The notes: a model not told the origin generated them from the sequence alone. 64,000 nucleotides of DNA from Sinomonas sp. ASV486 (GCF_030908215.1 NZ_JAVFJK010000013.1:22993-86992); one strand, 5' to 3'; positions 25,377 through 33,766 are shown, counted from the first letter of the stretch. Numbers and translations are program-made.

Positions 25377-25867
25377 GGGGCGCGGTAGCCCACGTGGACC
25401 TCGGTGTCGAGGCCTCGCAGGGAGCTCAGCTTCACGAGGAGACCGAAAAGCTCGGCTGTCTGCTCCGCGGTGAGGCCCTCGACAATCGCGGCCTCCTGCG
25501 CCTCGGCTGAGTGCCGCAGTGAGCGGAGCACGCTGGTCCCGGACTCGGTGAGTCGCAGCTCTTGCACCCGCCGGTCGGCCGAGCTCCGCGTCCGGGTGAC
25601 GAGCCCGGCGCCCTCCAGCCGGTCGATGAGCGCGACCACGCGACTCTGGACGGAGCCGAGTCTCCCTGCGAGCTCACGCTGGCTGATACCCGGGGACCGG
25701 CCGATGATCCGGATCACGCCGGCCTCCGACGGGGAAATGCCTAGGCCTCGAGTCTGGTCGGCGAAGAGCTCGGTCGCGTGCGCTCCGAGCTGGGAGAGCA
25801 GAAACCCGATGCGGACTCGACCTCGCTTGTCCCCGAGGGGCACATCTTGCTGGGGACTATCTGGCAT
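25373..25867 (-). CDS. MarR-family transcriptional regulator
   Basis: A 164-residue MarR protein with the winged helix at about residues 45-110: SPSEAGVIRIIGRSPGISQRELAGRLG, then SRVVALIDRLEGAGLVTRTRSSADRRVQELRLT, all characteristic. The ATG at 25867 is chosen as the usual-length start; an upstream ATG at 25894 lies within the divergent promoter region. It is divergent from the DUF4386-like membrane protein, with an inverted repeat between them, so it probably controls that gene. Confidence 0.85.
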   Translation of the reverse strand: MPDSPQQDVPLGDKRGRVRIGFLLSQLGAHATELFADQTRGLGISPSEAGVIRIIGRSPGISQRELAGRLGSVQSRVVALIDRLEGAGLVTRTRSSADRRVQELRLTESGTSVLRSLRHSAEAQEAAIVEGLTAEQTAELFGLLVKLSSLRGLDTEVHVGYRAP

Positions 25868-25884
25868 AGATCCACGATACAGCA

Positions 25885-25913
25885 TTGACTGCATAATTCA
25901 TCGTGTGAATAAT
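25885..25913 (+). promoter_or_regulatory. A+T-rich divergent promoter with inverted repeat
   Basis: TTGACT (25885-25890), a 17-nt spacer and AATAAT (25908-25913) lie directly before the ATG at 25921, suggesting a leaderless transcript. ATTCA-N5-TGAAT (25896-25910) inside it is a candidate MarR operator. Confidence 0.5.
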
Positions 25914-25920
25914 TATATCT

Positions 25921-26637
25921 ATGACTGATTCAGCAGCTCCGCTCGTCCACCACGAGGATGCGCGCTTGGGGCGTCGGCCCGACGGCCCGAACGCCGGGAT
26001 CCTCGCGATCGTCGTGCTCGTGCTCTCGATCGCGTCGGTCGCCCTGCCTGCCATGGCAGCTGGCACGGCCTACCCCTCGACGTCGGCTGCCTCCGACGCC
26101 ATCGCGCGCTACTTCAGGGATCACCCCTTCTCAGGGAACCTCACCGGCTTCCTCGCCTTCGGCGCCTCGGTCCCTCTAGGGATCTACGCTGCGACCACGT
26201 ACGCGCGCCTCCTCCGGCTCGGCATCCGCGTGCCCGGCCCCAACATCTCCTTCTACGGCGGCATAGCAGCCTCGGTCATGCTCGGCGCGTCGGGCCTCCT
26301 CATCTGGGCCATGGGCCAGTCGGCAGGCGAGGCCCCCGCAGCCGTCGTGCGCCTCGTCGCGGACGCCGCGTTCGCGCTGGGCGGCTTCGGATTCGCCACG
26401 GGCACCGGACTGCTCATCGCCGGCATCGCGGTGCCCGCCCTCATCCTGCGGCTCACGCCACCATGGCTCGCTTGGGCCGGGCTCGTCCTCGCGGTCTTGG
26501 GCGAGATCTCGTTCTTGGGCATGTTCTGGCCGGGACTCGACTATCTCCTGCCGATCGTCCGCTTCATCGGGCTGGCCTGGCTCGCCGCAGTCGGCTTCAT
26601 ACTCCCCCGCAACCGCCACCAGGTCCCGAAACGCTGA
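25921..26637 (+). CDS. DUF4386-like integral membrane protein
   Basis: A 238-residue protein with six predicted membrane segments (about residues 25-45, 75-95, 110-130, 145-170, 180-200, 205-230), similar in layout to the protein at 548-1255. No catalytic motif is visible. Its promoter is shared with the divergent MarR regulator, which suggests induction by an unknown small molecule. The following 260 nt hold only a broken transporter fragment. Confidence 0.7.
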   Translation: MTDSAAPLVHHEDARLGRRPDGPNAGILAIVVLVLSIASVALPAMAAGTAYPSTSAASDAIARYFRDHPFSGNLTGFLAFGASVPLGIYAATTYARLLRLGIRVPGPNISFYGGIAASVMLGASGLLIWAMGQSAGEAPAAVVRLVADAAFALGGFGFATGTGLLIAGIAVPALILRLTPPWLAWAGLVLAVLGEISFLGMFWPGLDYLLPIVRFIGLAWLAAVGFILPRNRHQVPKR

Positions 26638-26647
26638 AGCTAAGCCG

Positions 26648-26849
26648 TCAATGTCCTCGCCGGCATGGTGCTCATGGGCGCGAGCCTCGCGGCGTACACG
26701 TTCGCGTCGTGCTCGGAGACCTGCTCGCCGGTACCCACTCATCGGGTCAGGCAGTCAACGCGTTCGCCACCGCCTTCTGGCTGCCGGTGGTCGCCGTCGC
26801 CCTGCTCCCGGCCACAAACACGGCCTCGGAAGCAAGCCGGGCACACTGA
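26648..26849 (+). pseudogene. remnant of a transporter (MFS-like C-terminus), frameshifted
   Basis: Two hydrophobic, transporter-like pieces lie in different frames: VNVLAGMVLMGASLAAYTFA up to about 26707, then VVLGDLLAGTHSSGQAVNAF and FWLPVVAVALLPATN to a TGA at 26847-26849. Together they read like the last two membrane helices of a major facilitator. No upstream part exists; the DUF4386 gene ends only 10 nt before. The most likely explanation is a deletion remnant; the family name is tentative. Confidence 0.5.
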
Positions 26850-26899
26850 CGAACGTGGAGAGGCCCCCAAAGAAAAATCCGCACGGAAGGAGCACCATC

Positions 26900-27313
26900 A
26901 TGGAAACCATCACTGAAGACGTCTTGGACGTTGTGAACGCGTGGGCAGCGGCCGAACTGGAGGGAGACGTCGAAGCCTACGGCGCCCTGCTCATCGACGA
27001 TTTCCAAGGCATCGGGCCGGTCGGGTTCGTCCTCGACAAGGCACGCTGGGCCCAGCGGCATCTCGGCGACGTGGTCAACGAGGAGTTCGAGATCCTCGAG
27101 CCGCACCTGCGCCAGTACGGCGACACGGCCCTCGTCGAGGCCGTTCAGCGGCAGAAGACCCAGGCCCGCGGGCACGAGGCGAGCGCGTCGTTCCGCGTGC
27201 TCATCGTGCTCGTCCGCGACGACGATCGATGGCTCATCACGAACATCCAGTTGAGCGGACCGCTCATCCCGCCCGGCGACACCGCATCCTGGCTGCGGGA
27301 GCAGAACCGATGA
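26900..27313 (+). CDS. NTF2-like (SnoaL-type) protein
   Basis: A 137-residue protein of the NTF2-like superfamily, with VVNAWAAAELEGDVEAYGALLIDDFQGIGPVGFVLDK at the start and a C-terminal RFRVLIVLVRDDDRWLITNIQLS-like strand pair (seen as FRVLIVLVRDDDRWL). Members include small-molecule binding proteins, isomerases and cyclases; no catalytic assignment is possible. The ATG at 26900 is preceded by CGGAAGGAGC, a strong Shine-Dalgarno sequence. Confidence 0.8.
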   Translation: METITEDVLDVVNAWAAAELEGDVEAYGALLIDDFQGIGPVGFVLDKARWAQRHLGDVVNEEFEILEPHLRQYGDTALVEAVQRQKTQARGHEASASFRVLIVLVRDDDRWLITNIQLSGPLIPPGDTASWLREQNR

Positions 27314-27330
27314 GGAGGGCGGAACCCCGG

Positions 27331-27359
27331 CGGGCAGCGTGTCACTGACACGCTGCCCG
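27331..27359 (+). terminator. terminator hairpin
   Basis: CGGGCAGCGTGTCA and its exact complement are separated by a single C, giving a near-continuous palindrome 17 nt after the NTF2-like gene. The inner pairs would open to make the loop. Confidence 0.8.
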
Positions 27360-27423
27360 AGGTACAGCGCGGTGAACCGAGTGCCCGCTGGGGTCCTCGC
27401 GTCCGGCGTGCGAGGATGGGCGC

Positions 27424-27795
27424 ATGGGTGAGGTCACCGACTATCTCGCAACCCTCGACGGTCCCGACGCGGCCGCCGTGAGGCACGTGTACGACGTCGC
27501 CCGCGAGATCGCGCCCGAGGCAACCGAGGGACGCAGCTATGGCATGGCTGCCCTGCTCTGGCATGGCAAGGGGTATGCGAGTGCGATCGTGACGAAGAAT
27601 CACCTCTCGCTGTTCCCTTTCAGCGGCCACGTCCTCGAGGGCGTCGGCGACCGCTTGGGCGACTTCGACTGGGCCAAGGGCACGCTTCGGTTCTCCCCCG
27701 GGCATCCCGTCCCCGACGAGATCCTGCGCGACATCTTCAGGGCCCGGATCGTCGAGATCGAGTCGAAGCTCAAGAAGCCATCGAACGGCGCGTGA
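27424..27795 (+). CDS. DUF1801 / iron-chaperone-like protein
   Basis: A 123-residue DUF1801 protein: VTDYLATLDGPDAAAVRHVYDVAREIAPEATEGRSYGMAALLWHGK (in parts VTDYLATLDG, EGRSYGMAALLW), then SLFPFSGHVLEGVGDRL and a C-terminal LRFSPGHPVPDEILRDIFRARI. The family resembles frataxin-like folds and B. subtilis YdhG; its role is unproven. ATG at 27424, with no clear Shine-Dalgarno. Monocistronic, after a strong terminator. Confidence 0.8.
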   Translation: MGEVTDYLATLDGPDAAAVRHVYDVAREIAPEATEGRSYGMAALLWHGKGYASAIVTKNHLSLFPFSGHVLEGVGDRLGDFDWAKGTLRFSPGHPVPDEILRDIFRARIVEIESKLKKPSNGA

Positions 27796-27842
27796 CCAGG
27801 AGCTTTCCCGCACGCTCTGGACTACCCTCGAACTAGGCCCCT

Positions 27843-28571
27843 GTGGCCTTATCGGGGGGTATGCGCGTGGTCGCGGGCATGTGGACCGCCAGGGCGTTTC
27901 TGGCGGCGCTGGAGTCCTTGAGCTCGGACGACGAGCTCAGGAAGTACAAACGCGCGTTTCCTCTGGCCCGTCGCGGCCGTGAACGCTTCCTCGGGGTGGC
28001 GATGGCCTCGGTTTCCGAACTCGCGCGGGCCTCGACCGGCATGCCGCTCGACGAGGTAGAGAAGCTGCTCGAGAGTCCCTGGCACGAGGCGCGCGCCGGG
28101 GCTGTGGGCATCATGGACCTTCAGGCGCGCAACCGGATGACGACGCCCACGCACCGCCGCGCGCTGTTCGAGCTGTACCTGCGCAGGCATGACCGCATCA
28201 ATTCGTGGGATCTCGTGGACCGTGCCGCGATCCACGTGGTGGGCGGCTACCTCGCTGACAGGTCGCGGGACCCGCTGTACGCGCTCGCCCGCTCCCCCGA
28301 GCCGTGCGAGCGCCGGACGGCGATCGTGGCCACCATGTACTTCCTCGGTTCCGGAGACACCCACGACCTGTTCGCGATTGCCCGCCTGCTCGCCGACGAC
28401 CCTGACAGGGAGGTCCAGAAGGCGACGGGCTGGGCGCTGAGGGCGGCAGGACCGCCCGGGCTCGAGCACTTCCTGGACCAGTGGGCTCCGCGCATGGACC
28501 GGGTTGCCCTCCGGTACGCCGTGGAAAAGCTGCCCAAGGTGACGCGGGAAAGGTACCTCAAGGCCTCCTGA
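27843..28571 (+). CDS. AlkD-type DNA alkylation repair glycosylase
   Basis: A 242-residue all-helical HEAT-like-repeat protein of the AlkD/AlkC family. The segment RINSWDLVDRAAIHVVGGYLADRSRDPL is diagnostic, with the Trp and Asp that line the lesion-binding cleft. It should remove bulky alkylated purines from DNA without base flipping. The GTG at 27843 gives the longest frame; ATG at 27861 is an alternative, and neither has a good Shine-Dalgarno, although TACCCT (27823-27828) could be a nearby -10. It converges on the HNH nuclease gene with only three bases between. Confidence 0.85.
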   Translation: MALSGGMRVVAGMWTARAFLAALESLSSDDELRKYKRAFPLARRGRERFLGVAMASVSELARASTGMPLDEVEKLLESPWHEARAGAVGIMDLQARNRMTTPTHRRALFELYLRRHDRINSWDLVDRAAIHVVGGYLADRSRDPLYALARSPEPCERRTAIVATMYFLGSGDTHDLFAIARLLADDPDREVQKATGWALRAAGPPGLEHFLDQWAPRMDRVALRYAVEKLPKVTRERYLKAS

Positions 28572-28574
28572 CGT

Positions 28575-29321
28575 TCACTCCGCCCGGCAGGCGGCCAGCA
28601 GCTCCCCCGCCTTGTCATGCTCGCCCTGGGTCATCCAGAGCCCGTACTCTCCCTTGACCTCGACGACGTCCACGGCATATTCGCATCGGAAGGCCTTGTT
28701 CGGAGGAAGCCACGTGGCGAGGTCTCCGTCGCCCTTGTCCTGGTTGGCCTGGCCGTCCGCGGAACGGAGGTTCGCCGGATCGTTGGCGAATTCGAGCCGC
28801 TTCTCGGCCGTCCACTGCTGGGCGCCCTTCTGCCATGCGTCCGAGAGCGGAACCACATGGTCGATCTGCACATCGGCAGACCGCTCGCCGCGCCTGAACT
28901 CGATGGTCTTGCCCGTGTAGGGGTCATGCAGGGTCCCGGAGAGGACAAGGCAGTTGCGCGTGCCCTCCTTGAAGGTGGGATCCGCGAGGTCGCGCCCGAG
29001 GATGTCATTCCGGGTGTCGCAGCCGTTCCGGTCCGTGTCCGCCCAGGCCTGGCCGAACTGTGCGCGCGTGTAGCCCGTCTTCGGCGCCCGGCCCTTGACC
29101 GCGATGGCGTTCAACGACGCCTTCGCGGCCTCGAGCCGCGCGGCCGGCACTCCTCCGATCTGGGCGTGCACTCCTGGGACCGGGGACTCCAGCCCCGGGA
29201 CGCGGACGAGCCCCACAAGCCATGCGAAGACGACAGCTACCAGCGCCGCCGGGAGCACGAAGCCCAGGGCGCCGGATCGGCCCCAGCGGCGCCGGTAGCT
29301 GCTTGACGATCGTTCAAGCAT
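28575..29321 (-). CDS. membrane-anchored or secreted HNH endonuclease family protein
   Basis: A 248-residue protein: basic N-terminus (SYRRRWGR), one membrane segment or signal (ALGFVLPAALVAVVFAWLVGLV, quoted as ALGFVLPAALVAVVFAW), then a DUF1524-type HNH nuclease domain. The ββα-metal motif is VQIDHVVPLSDAW with partner residues in FANDPANLRSADGQANQDKGD; two cysteine pairs suggest an extracellular domain. Such proteins are common in actinobacteria and probably degrade DNA outside the cell. ATG at 29321 has GGTGGGG 7 nt upstream; the frame runs to 29351. Confidence 0.85.
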   Translation of the reverse strand: MLERSSSSYRRRWGRSGALGFVLPAALVAVVFAWLVGLVRVPGLESPVPGVHAQIGGVPAARLEAAKASLNAIAVKGRAPKTGYTRAQFGQAWADTDRNGCDTRNDILGRDLADPTFKEGTRNCLVLSGTLHDPYTGKTIEFRRGERSADVQIDHVVPLSDAWQKGAQQWTAEKRLEFANDPANLRSADGQANQDKGDGDLATWLPPNKAFRCEYAVDVVEVKGEYGLWMTQGEHDKAGELLAACRAE

Positions 29322-29422
29322 GACGAGCCCCCCACCCGATGATGACCTCATAGGCTCACCGTAGGCGAAGGCCCCGACATTCTTCGGGCCGCGACCGGAC
29401 TATGTGGACAACCTCCCGGCGA

Positions 29423-30292
29423 TCAGGAGAAGGCCACGTCCTTGGTGGCGTGGTCGTACTCGATGGTGACCGACCCGCCGTCGTGCGCGAGCTCGTGGTT
29501 CGCCCCGTTGAAGGTACCGAACGCGCCGTAGTTCTCATCCCACGAGCGGTTGATCGCGATCTTGAAGGTGTAGTGGCCGGCGGGGAGGTCGACAGTGCGG
29601 ACCCAGCGGCGCACCTGGGCGTCGAGGCCCATCTGGACGGCGTCCGGCTGGGGCTCCCAATCCGCGTCGGCCCCCAGATGCGTTCCGAAATCGCCGGCGA
29701 TGGCGACTGCTTCGGGCTGATCAAGGTCGACGGCGCCCGGAACATCAGGTACGTCGGTTTCGTCTGCGGGGGCCTGTGCCGCAGCGGGCGCCGGGATCTC
29801 TGACGCAGTCGCCTCGATGGGCGCGGCCAGCTGCTCCGGCTGAGGCGCGGCGACGGTCTCCTTGACTGCCGCGGCCTTCTTCGCGGGGGCCTTCCGCGCG
29901 GGCTTCTTCTTCGCGGGCGGCGCTGCGGGAACTGGGGTATCAGCGGGGACAGGCGTGCCTGAGGCGAGGGCCTCGGCGAGCGCTTCGGCGGTCGGGAAGG
30001 CGACGGTAGCGCGGAGGCCGTCCTCGGTGATCGCCCAACCGGTCCGGCCCTTGACCATCCAGCCTGCCTTGACGAGCTTCGCTGTGGCAGCCGTCAGCGC
30101 CTTGTGCCCGCGCGGAATCCCGCCGGCCAGGAGGAAGGCCTCGGCCTCGTCGAAGGGAACCGCATCCACGGCCGCCGTCAGGACGGCCCGCGCATCCACC
30201 TGCTCGTCGGCCCATGCGGCCTCCGCGAGTCCGTCCAGCACCGCCTTGAGACGGAGTTCGAGCTTTCCTGCCGCGTTCGCGTTCCTGGGCAT
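29423..30292 (-). CDS. wHTH - Lys/Ala/Pro tail - X25-like domain fusion protein
   Basis: A 289-residue cytoplasmic protein in three parts. Residues 1-110 are helical and end like a winged helix (TAATAKLVKAGWMVKGRTGWAITEDGLR). Residues 115-185 are a low-complexity Ala/Pro/Lys tail with PAKKKPARKAPAKKAAA, similar to histone H1-like C-termini. Residues 190-289 resemble the X25/pullulanase carbohydrate-binding-like domain (IAGDFGTHLG, WVRTVDLPAGHYTFKIAINRSWDENYG). There is no signal peptide. A link between DNA and an alpha-glucan or protein partner is possible but unproven. ATG at 30292 has GAGGGGAAG upstream. Confidence 0.65.
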   Translation of the reverse strand: MPRNANAAGKLELRLKAVLDGLAEAAWADEQVDARAVLTAAVDAVPFDEAEAFLLAGGIPRGHKALTAATAKLVKAGWMVKGRTGWAITEDGLRATVAFPTAEALAEALASGTPVPADTPVPAAPPAKKKPARKAPAKKAAAVKETVAAPQPEQLAAPIEATASEIPAPAAAQAPADETDVPDVPGAVDLDQPEAVAIAGDFGTHLGADADWEPQPDAVQMGLDAQVRRWVRTVDLPAGHYTFKIAINRSWDENYGAFGTFNGANHELAHDGGSVTIEYDHATKDVAFS

Positions 30293-30495
30293 ATCTTCCC
30301 CTCGTTGCGTTGCCTGCGGGACCCACATGCTCTCGGACCCCGTCTCCATGCTGTCCTGTTACTCGCGGGTCGCCACGTCGGTGACCGAGTGTGACGTGCA
30401 GAACAGGACTTCTGCCCAGCTTTTCGCGATCGGGTTTCGCGGAGGTTACAGGGACGCAACGGATTCGTGCCGGTACTCCTCGACGGCAGGCCCAC

Positions 30496-30525
30496 GCCCG
30501 TCAGCGGAATGATCCGCCGACGGGC
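30496..30525 (-). terminator. terminator hairpin of the DUF4190 gene
   Basis: GCCCGTC-a-GCGGA pairs with TCCGC-c-GACGGGC around an ATGA loop, 11 nt beyond the stop of the minus-strand gene; one A/C mismatch. The rest of 30293-30535 carries no gene I can support. Confidence 0.6.
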
Positions 30526-30535
30526 GCGGCCAGCG

Positions 30536-31207
30536 TCAGCCCGCAGTTGCGCTGCAGAGCGCCGAGGCCAACGACCCACTGCCCGTCTTCTTGGCGACGC
30601 TGTGCCCATCGATGATGATCTCGCAGGACACGGCCGCGTTCTTGTTCTGGTAGTCCGAGGCCGTCACTGACAGGAGAGCCGAGGCGAATCCCGTCGACGT
30701 GACGTCCTTCGACCAGTCGGCAGCGACATCAGTCTGGCTGGAGCCGTCGGGCGCCCAGTAGTGCACCGTCGCTGCGCCATTCGTGCTCACCTTGTACTCG
30801 ATCGTGTGCTTCGCGCTCGCCTTGGCGGAGTAGGTCTCGAGGCTCTTCGACACCGCAGTCGACGCCGACGACACTGCTGCTGCGACCACGACGTTGACGA
30901 CGACGGCCGTGACGATGGCGATCACGGCGAGCACGAGCCCGATGATCGCCATGGCCTTCCCGCCCATCCTGCGAACGAGCGAGATCAGCGCACACACCAC
31001 GCCCGCGATGGCCAGCACGAAGGCCATGACGTTCACGATCGGGATGAAGCTGAAGACGAAGGCAAGCGCACCGAGAACGAGCGCGACGATCGCAAGAGCC
31101 GAACCGTTGCGCTGCTCACGGGGCCAGACCGGCCCCTGACCCGCCGGACCGGCAGGCATCCCCTGCGCGCCGGAATCACTGAGCGGCGACGTGGGCGTAG
31201 TAGACAT
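30536..31207 (-). CDS. DUF4190 membrane protein with MmpS-like exported domain
   Basis: A 223-residue protein. A Pro/Gly-rich N-terminus (1-35) precedes two membrane helices with DUF4190 character (residues 37-60 SALAIVALVLGALAFVFSFI, 65-90), a third hydrophobic stretch (86-115) and an exported C-terminal domain (about 125-223) beginning KHTIEYKVSTNGAATVHYWAPDG, which resembles MmpS/immunoglobulin-like actinobacterial domains. Function unknown; likely a cell-envelope protein. ATG at 31207 has AAGGGGG upstream. Confidence 0.75.
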   Translation of the reverse strand: MSTTPTSPLSDSGAQGMPAGPAGQGPVWPREQRNGSALAIVALVLGALAFVFSFIPIVNVMAFVLAIAGVVCALISLVRRMGGKAMAIIGLVLAVIAIVTAVVVNVVVAAAVSSASTAVSKSLETYSAKASAKHTIEYKVSTNGAATVHYWAPDGSSQTDVAADWSKDVTSTGFASALLSVTASDYQNKNAAVSCEIIIDGHSVAKKTGSGSLASALCSATAG

Positions 31208-31340
31208 GGTGTCCCCCTTGGAATGATCTCAGACTCGCGGTCGCCAGCCCCATGCTGGCGATCCTCCGAGTCGTGATCATGCTGCGCAGGGCGTCCGACA
31301 TTTCTGCCACCCATCCCCCCACCGTGATGAACATCACGGA

Positions 31341-31868
31341 CTAGTGCGAGAAGAGCCCCGTCGCGACGTAGGGGGCGAGCCGTTCCCGCTGCTCCAGGGT
31401 GAGCCGCATGAGGCGGCCCGACGCCTCGTCGACAAAGGCGAGCTGCGTCGTCGCGCGCACGCACTCGTGCCCGTCGACGGGATCGTGCACCACGTAGTCC
31501 AGAGTCAGGGCTGCGGCCTTGAGCCCGCTCACCCAGACGTCCACCCTGGCGGGGACGTTGCGGTAGTCAAGCGGCCGGAGGTAGCGCACGCGATGTTCGA
31601 CGACGAGTGCGAGCGTCCCGTCGGGCACGGCCGAGAAGAGCGGGACGAGGGGCTCGACGCCTGCTGCACCCGTGCCGCCAGGAGGGCCGAACGCCGCGAT
31701 GCGGGCCTCCTCGAGCATGCGCATGATCTCGACGTTGTTGATGTGCCCATAGGCATCCATGTCTCCCCAGCGCATGGGAACGGCCACGCGGAGCCGCTGG
31801 CCGCCGTCGTGCGCCGCGGCGCCAGCCCCCTGGGCCCGCTGTGGTGATGCCGGGATCTCGCTGCTCAC
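31341..31868 (-). CDS. acyl-CoA thioesterase, hot-dog fold (YbgC/FadM-like)
   Basis: A 175-residue hot-dog-fold thioesterase. The active-site segment VPMRWGDMDAYGHINNVEIMR carries the Asp of the 4-hydroxybenzoyl-CoA thioesterase-like family, and FVDEASGRLMRL is typical of the C-terminal strand. It hydrolyses acyl-CoA thioesters. It starts with GTG (complement of 31866-31868) 6 nt after a TAGACC hexamer, so the transcript is probably leaderless. The N-terminus AAAHDGG encodes one of the dispersed GCCGTCGTGC motifs. Confidence 0.85.
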   Translation of the reverse strand: MSSEIPASPQRAQGAGAAAHDGGQRLRVAVPMRWGDMDAYGHINNVEIMRMLEEARIAAFGPPGGTGAAGVEPLVPLFSAVPDGTLALVVEHRVRYLRPLDYRNVPARVDVWVSGLKAAALTLDYVVHDPVDGHECVRATTQLAFVDEASGRLMRLTLEQRERLAPYVATGLFSH

Positions 31869-31894
31869 CCCATGGGTCTACCACACGTCGCGAC

Positions 31895-31928
31895 GCCCCG
31901 ACCCCGAGTGACCGTGGGGGCCGGGGCG
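31895..31928. other. G+C-rich hairpin in a 413-nt gene-free stretch
   Basis: GCCCCGaCCCC and GGGGgcCGGGGC can pair around a 10-nt loop. The stretch 31869-32281 has no credible coding sequence; it holds this hairpin, a Gly/Pro-coloured G+C-rich tract and the inverted repeat at 32203-32246. Confidence 0.35.
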
Positions 31929-32202
31929 CATCGCCGGGGCGGGTGCCTCTTCTCCCGGCGTGCGGTGCCGCGGGGAACGCCCGGGGCGCTTGGTGCCCCG
32001 CCGGCGCCGGCCCCGCGGCTGGCTGTGCGTCTGTCTGGTGGCTGCTGTGCTGGTGCTGTTCCCCGCAGGACCCAGTGCAATCTCTGGACGTCCCGTCTGA
32101 ACCGATGGCTCCAGCCTACGGACGCGATCTTGCGGCGCGGTGTCCCCAGTGTTTAATCGTCGTTTCGCCCTGCACGGCGAGCCGGATCCGCGCGAGTGGG
32201 CC

Positions 32203-32246
32203 CCTAGCCACGACTCGCGCCGGACCCAGCCTTGCGCGTGGCTAGG
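32203..32246. promoter_or_regulatory. 10-bp inverted repeat overlapping a -10 element
   Basis: CCTAGCCACG (32203-32212) and CGTGGCTAGG (32237-32246) are exact complements with a 24-nt spacer. The right arm overlaps TAGGAT (32243-32248), a good actinobacterial -10, so this may be an operator or looping site for the flavin disulfide reductase gene. Confidence 0.5.
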
Positions 32247-32281
32247 ATGGGATCAACTCCTCGCTTTAGGTGGTGCCAACG

Positions 32282-33712
32282 GTGGACGTGCTCGAATTCG
32301 ACGACGTGGTGATCGGTTTCGGCAAGGGTGGCAAGACGCTCGCTGGCGTTCTCGGCCGCGCTGGCCGCCGGGTCGCCGTCGTCGAGCAGTCCGAGCAGAT
32401 GTACGGCGGCACGTGCGTCAACATCGGCTGCGTGCCCACGAAGGCTCTCGTCTACGCCGCCCACTTGGGTCACGACGGGGATGACGCCGCGCACTACACC
32501 GACTCGATCGCTCAGAAGGACGCCTTGACGGCGAAGCTCCGCGCCGCCAACTTCACGATGCTCGACTCCGTGGACACCATCACGGTCATCACCGCCCGGG
32601 CAGAGTTCGTCGGGCCAAAGCGCGTGCGGCTGAGCGCCGGCACGGACGAGCGGGAGCTGACCGCCGAGCGGTTCTACCTCAACACCGGATCGCTCCCCGC
32701 CGTGCCGGACATCCCCGGCGCCTCCGAGGGCGGGCACGTCCTGAGCCCGCGGATCCACACGTCCACCGAGCTCATCTCCGAGTCGAATCTCCCGGGCCGC
32801 CTCGTGATTGTGGGCGGCGGGTACATCGCCTACGAGTTCGCCTCGATGTACGCCGCCTTCGGCTCCGAGGTCACGGTGGTGGACCGCTCCCCCATCCCGC
32901 TCAAGCACGAGGACCGCGACGTCGCCGCGGCGGTCGCATCGGCGCTGACGGGCGACGGCGTGCGGTTCCTCCAGGGCGCCCGTGTCACCGGGGTCGCCGA
33001 ATCCGGCGAGACAGGCGTCCCCGCGCACGACGGCGCGCTCGCTCCGGCCCTCGTGGGAGTCGCCACCGCTTCCGGTCCGATCACGATCGAAGCCGACGCG
33101 GTGCTCCTTGCTCTCGGACGCAGCCCGGCTACGGCGGGGCTGGGCCTCGACAAGGCGGGGGTCGAGACGGACGGGCGGGGCGCCGTCGTCGTCGACGAAC
33201 GCCTGCGCACCACGGCACCGGACGTGTGGGCGCTCGGCGACGTCAACGGCGGCCCGCAGCACACCTACGTCTCGCTCGACGACCACCGAATCGTCCTCTC
33301 CCAGGTGGCTGGCGGCCCCGAGCGCACCACGGCGGACCGCCGGACCATCCCGACGACCACGTTCGTCACGCCCCCCATGTCCCGCGTGGGCCTCACCGAG
33401 GGAGAGGCCCGGGCGCAGGCCGACGAGCACGGCTGGGACGTGGGCGTCGCGTCGAAAGAGGTTGCGAAGATCGCTGCGATGCCCCGGCCGAAGATCGTCC
33501 GCGACCCGCGCGGCCTCATCAAACTCGTGGTCGACCGGAAGACCGAGACCGTTCTCGGCGCCACGCTGTTCTGCGTGGACTCGCAGGAGATCGTCAACCT
33601 CGTCTCCTTCGCGATGGACCATGGCCTGCCCTACACCGCGCTGAGGGACCGGATGTACACGCACCCGTCGTCCTCCGAGGCGCTCAACGAGGTGCTCGGC
33701 ACGATCGTCTGA
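32282..33712 (+). CDS. pyridine nucleotide-disulfide oxidoreductase (RclA/mercuric-reductase-like)
   Basis: A 476-residue flavoprotein disulfide reductase. FAD-binding GFGKGGKTLAG (about 12-22), redox-active pair C45-VNIG-C50, NAD(P)-binding VIVGGGYIAYEFASMYAAFG (seen as VIVGGGYIAYEF), second FAD motif DVWALGDVNGG and C-terminal THPSSSEALNE, where HPS replaces the usual HPT. This is the pattern of RclA-type proteins that respond to reactive chlorine or copper, but substrate is uncertain. GTG at 32282 with AGGTGG 8 nt upstream is favoured over GTG at 32270. The downstream pyridoxamine-oxidase-like gene is probably co-transcribed. Confidence 0.85.
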   Translation: MDVLEFDDVVIGFGKGGKTLAGVLGRAGRRVAVVEQSEQMYGGTCVNIGCVPTKALVYAAHLGHDGDDAAHYTDSIAQKDALTAKLRAANFTMLDSVDTITVITARAEFVGPKRVRLSAGTDERELTAERFYLNTGSLPAVPDIPGASEGGHVLSPRIHTSTELISESNLPGRLVIVGGGYIAYEFASMYAAFGSEVTVVDRSPIPLKHEDRDVAAAVASALTGDGVRFLQGARVTGVAESGETGVPAHDGALAPALVGVATASGPITIEADAVLLALGRSPATAGLGLDKAGVETDGRGAVVVDERLRTTAPDVWALGDVNGGPQHTYVSLDDHRIVLSQVAGGPERTTADRRTIPTTTFVTPPMSRVGLTEGEARAQADEHGWDVGVASKEVAKIAAMPRPKIVRDPRGLIKLVVDRKTETVLGATLFCVDSQEIVNLVSFAMDHGLPYTALRDRMYTHPSSSEALNEVLGTIV

Positions 33713-33766
33713 CCAATTGTCTGACCACCAGATGTCGGCCGCCGTGCCGGAAGAGAGGGGAACACG

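Noticed and set aside
22021..31207. A large defence island
   Set aside because: Only mcrBC is a defence system. AlkD is a repair enzyme, the HNH protein has an export signal, and the rest are unrelated small proteins.
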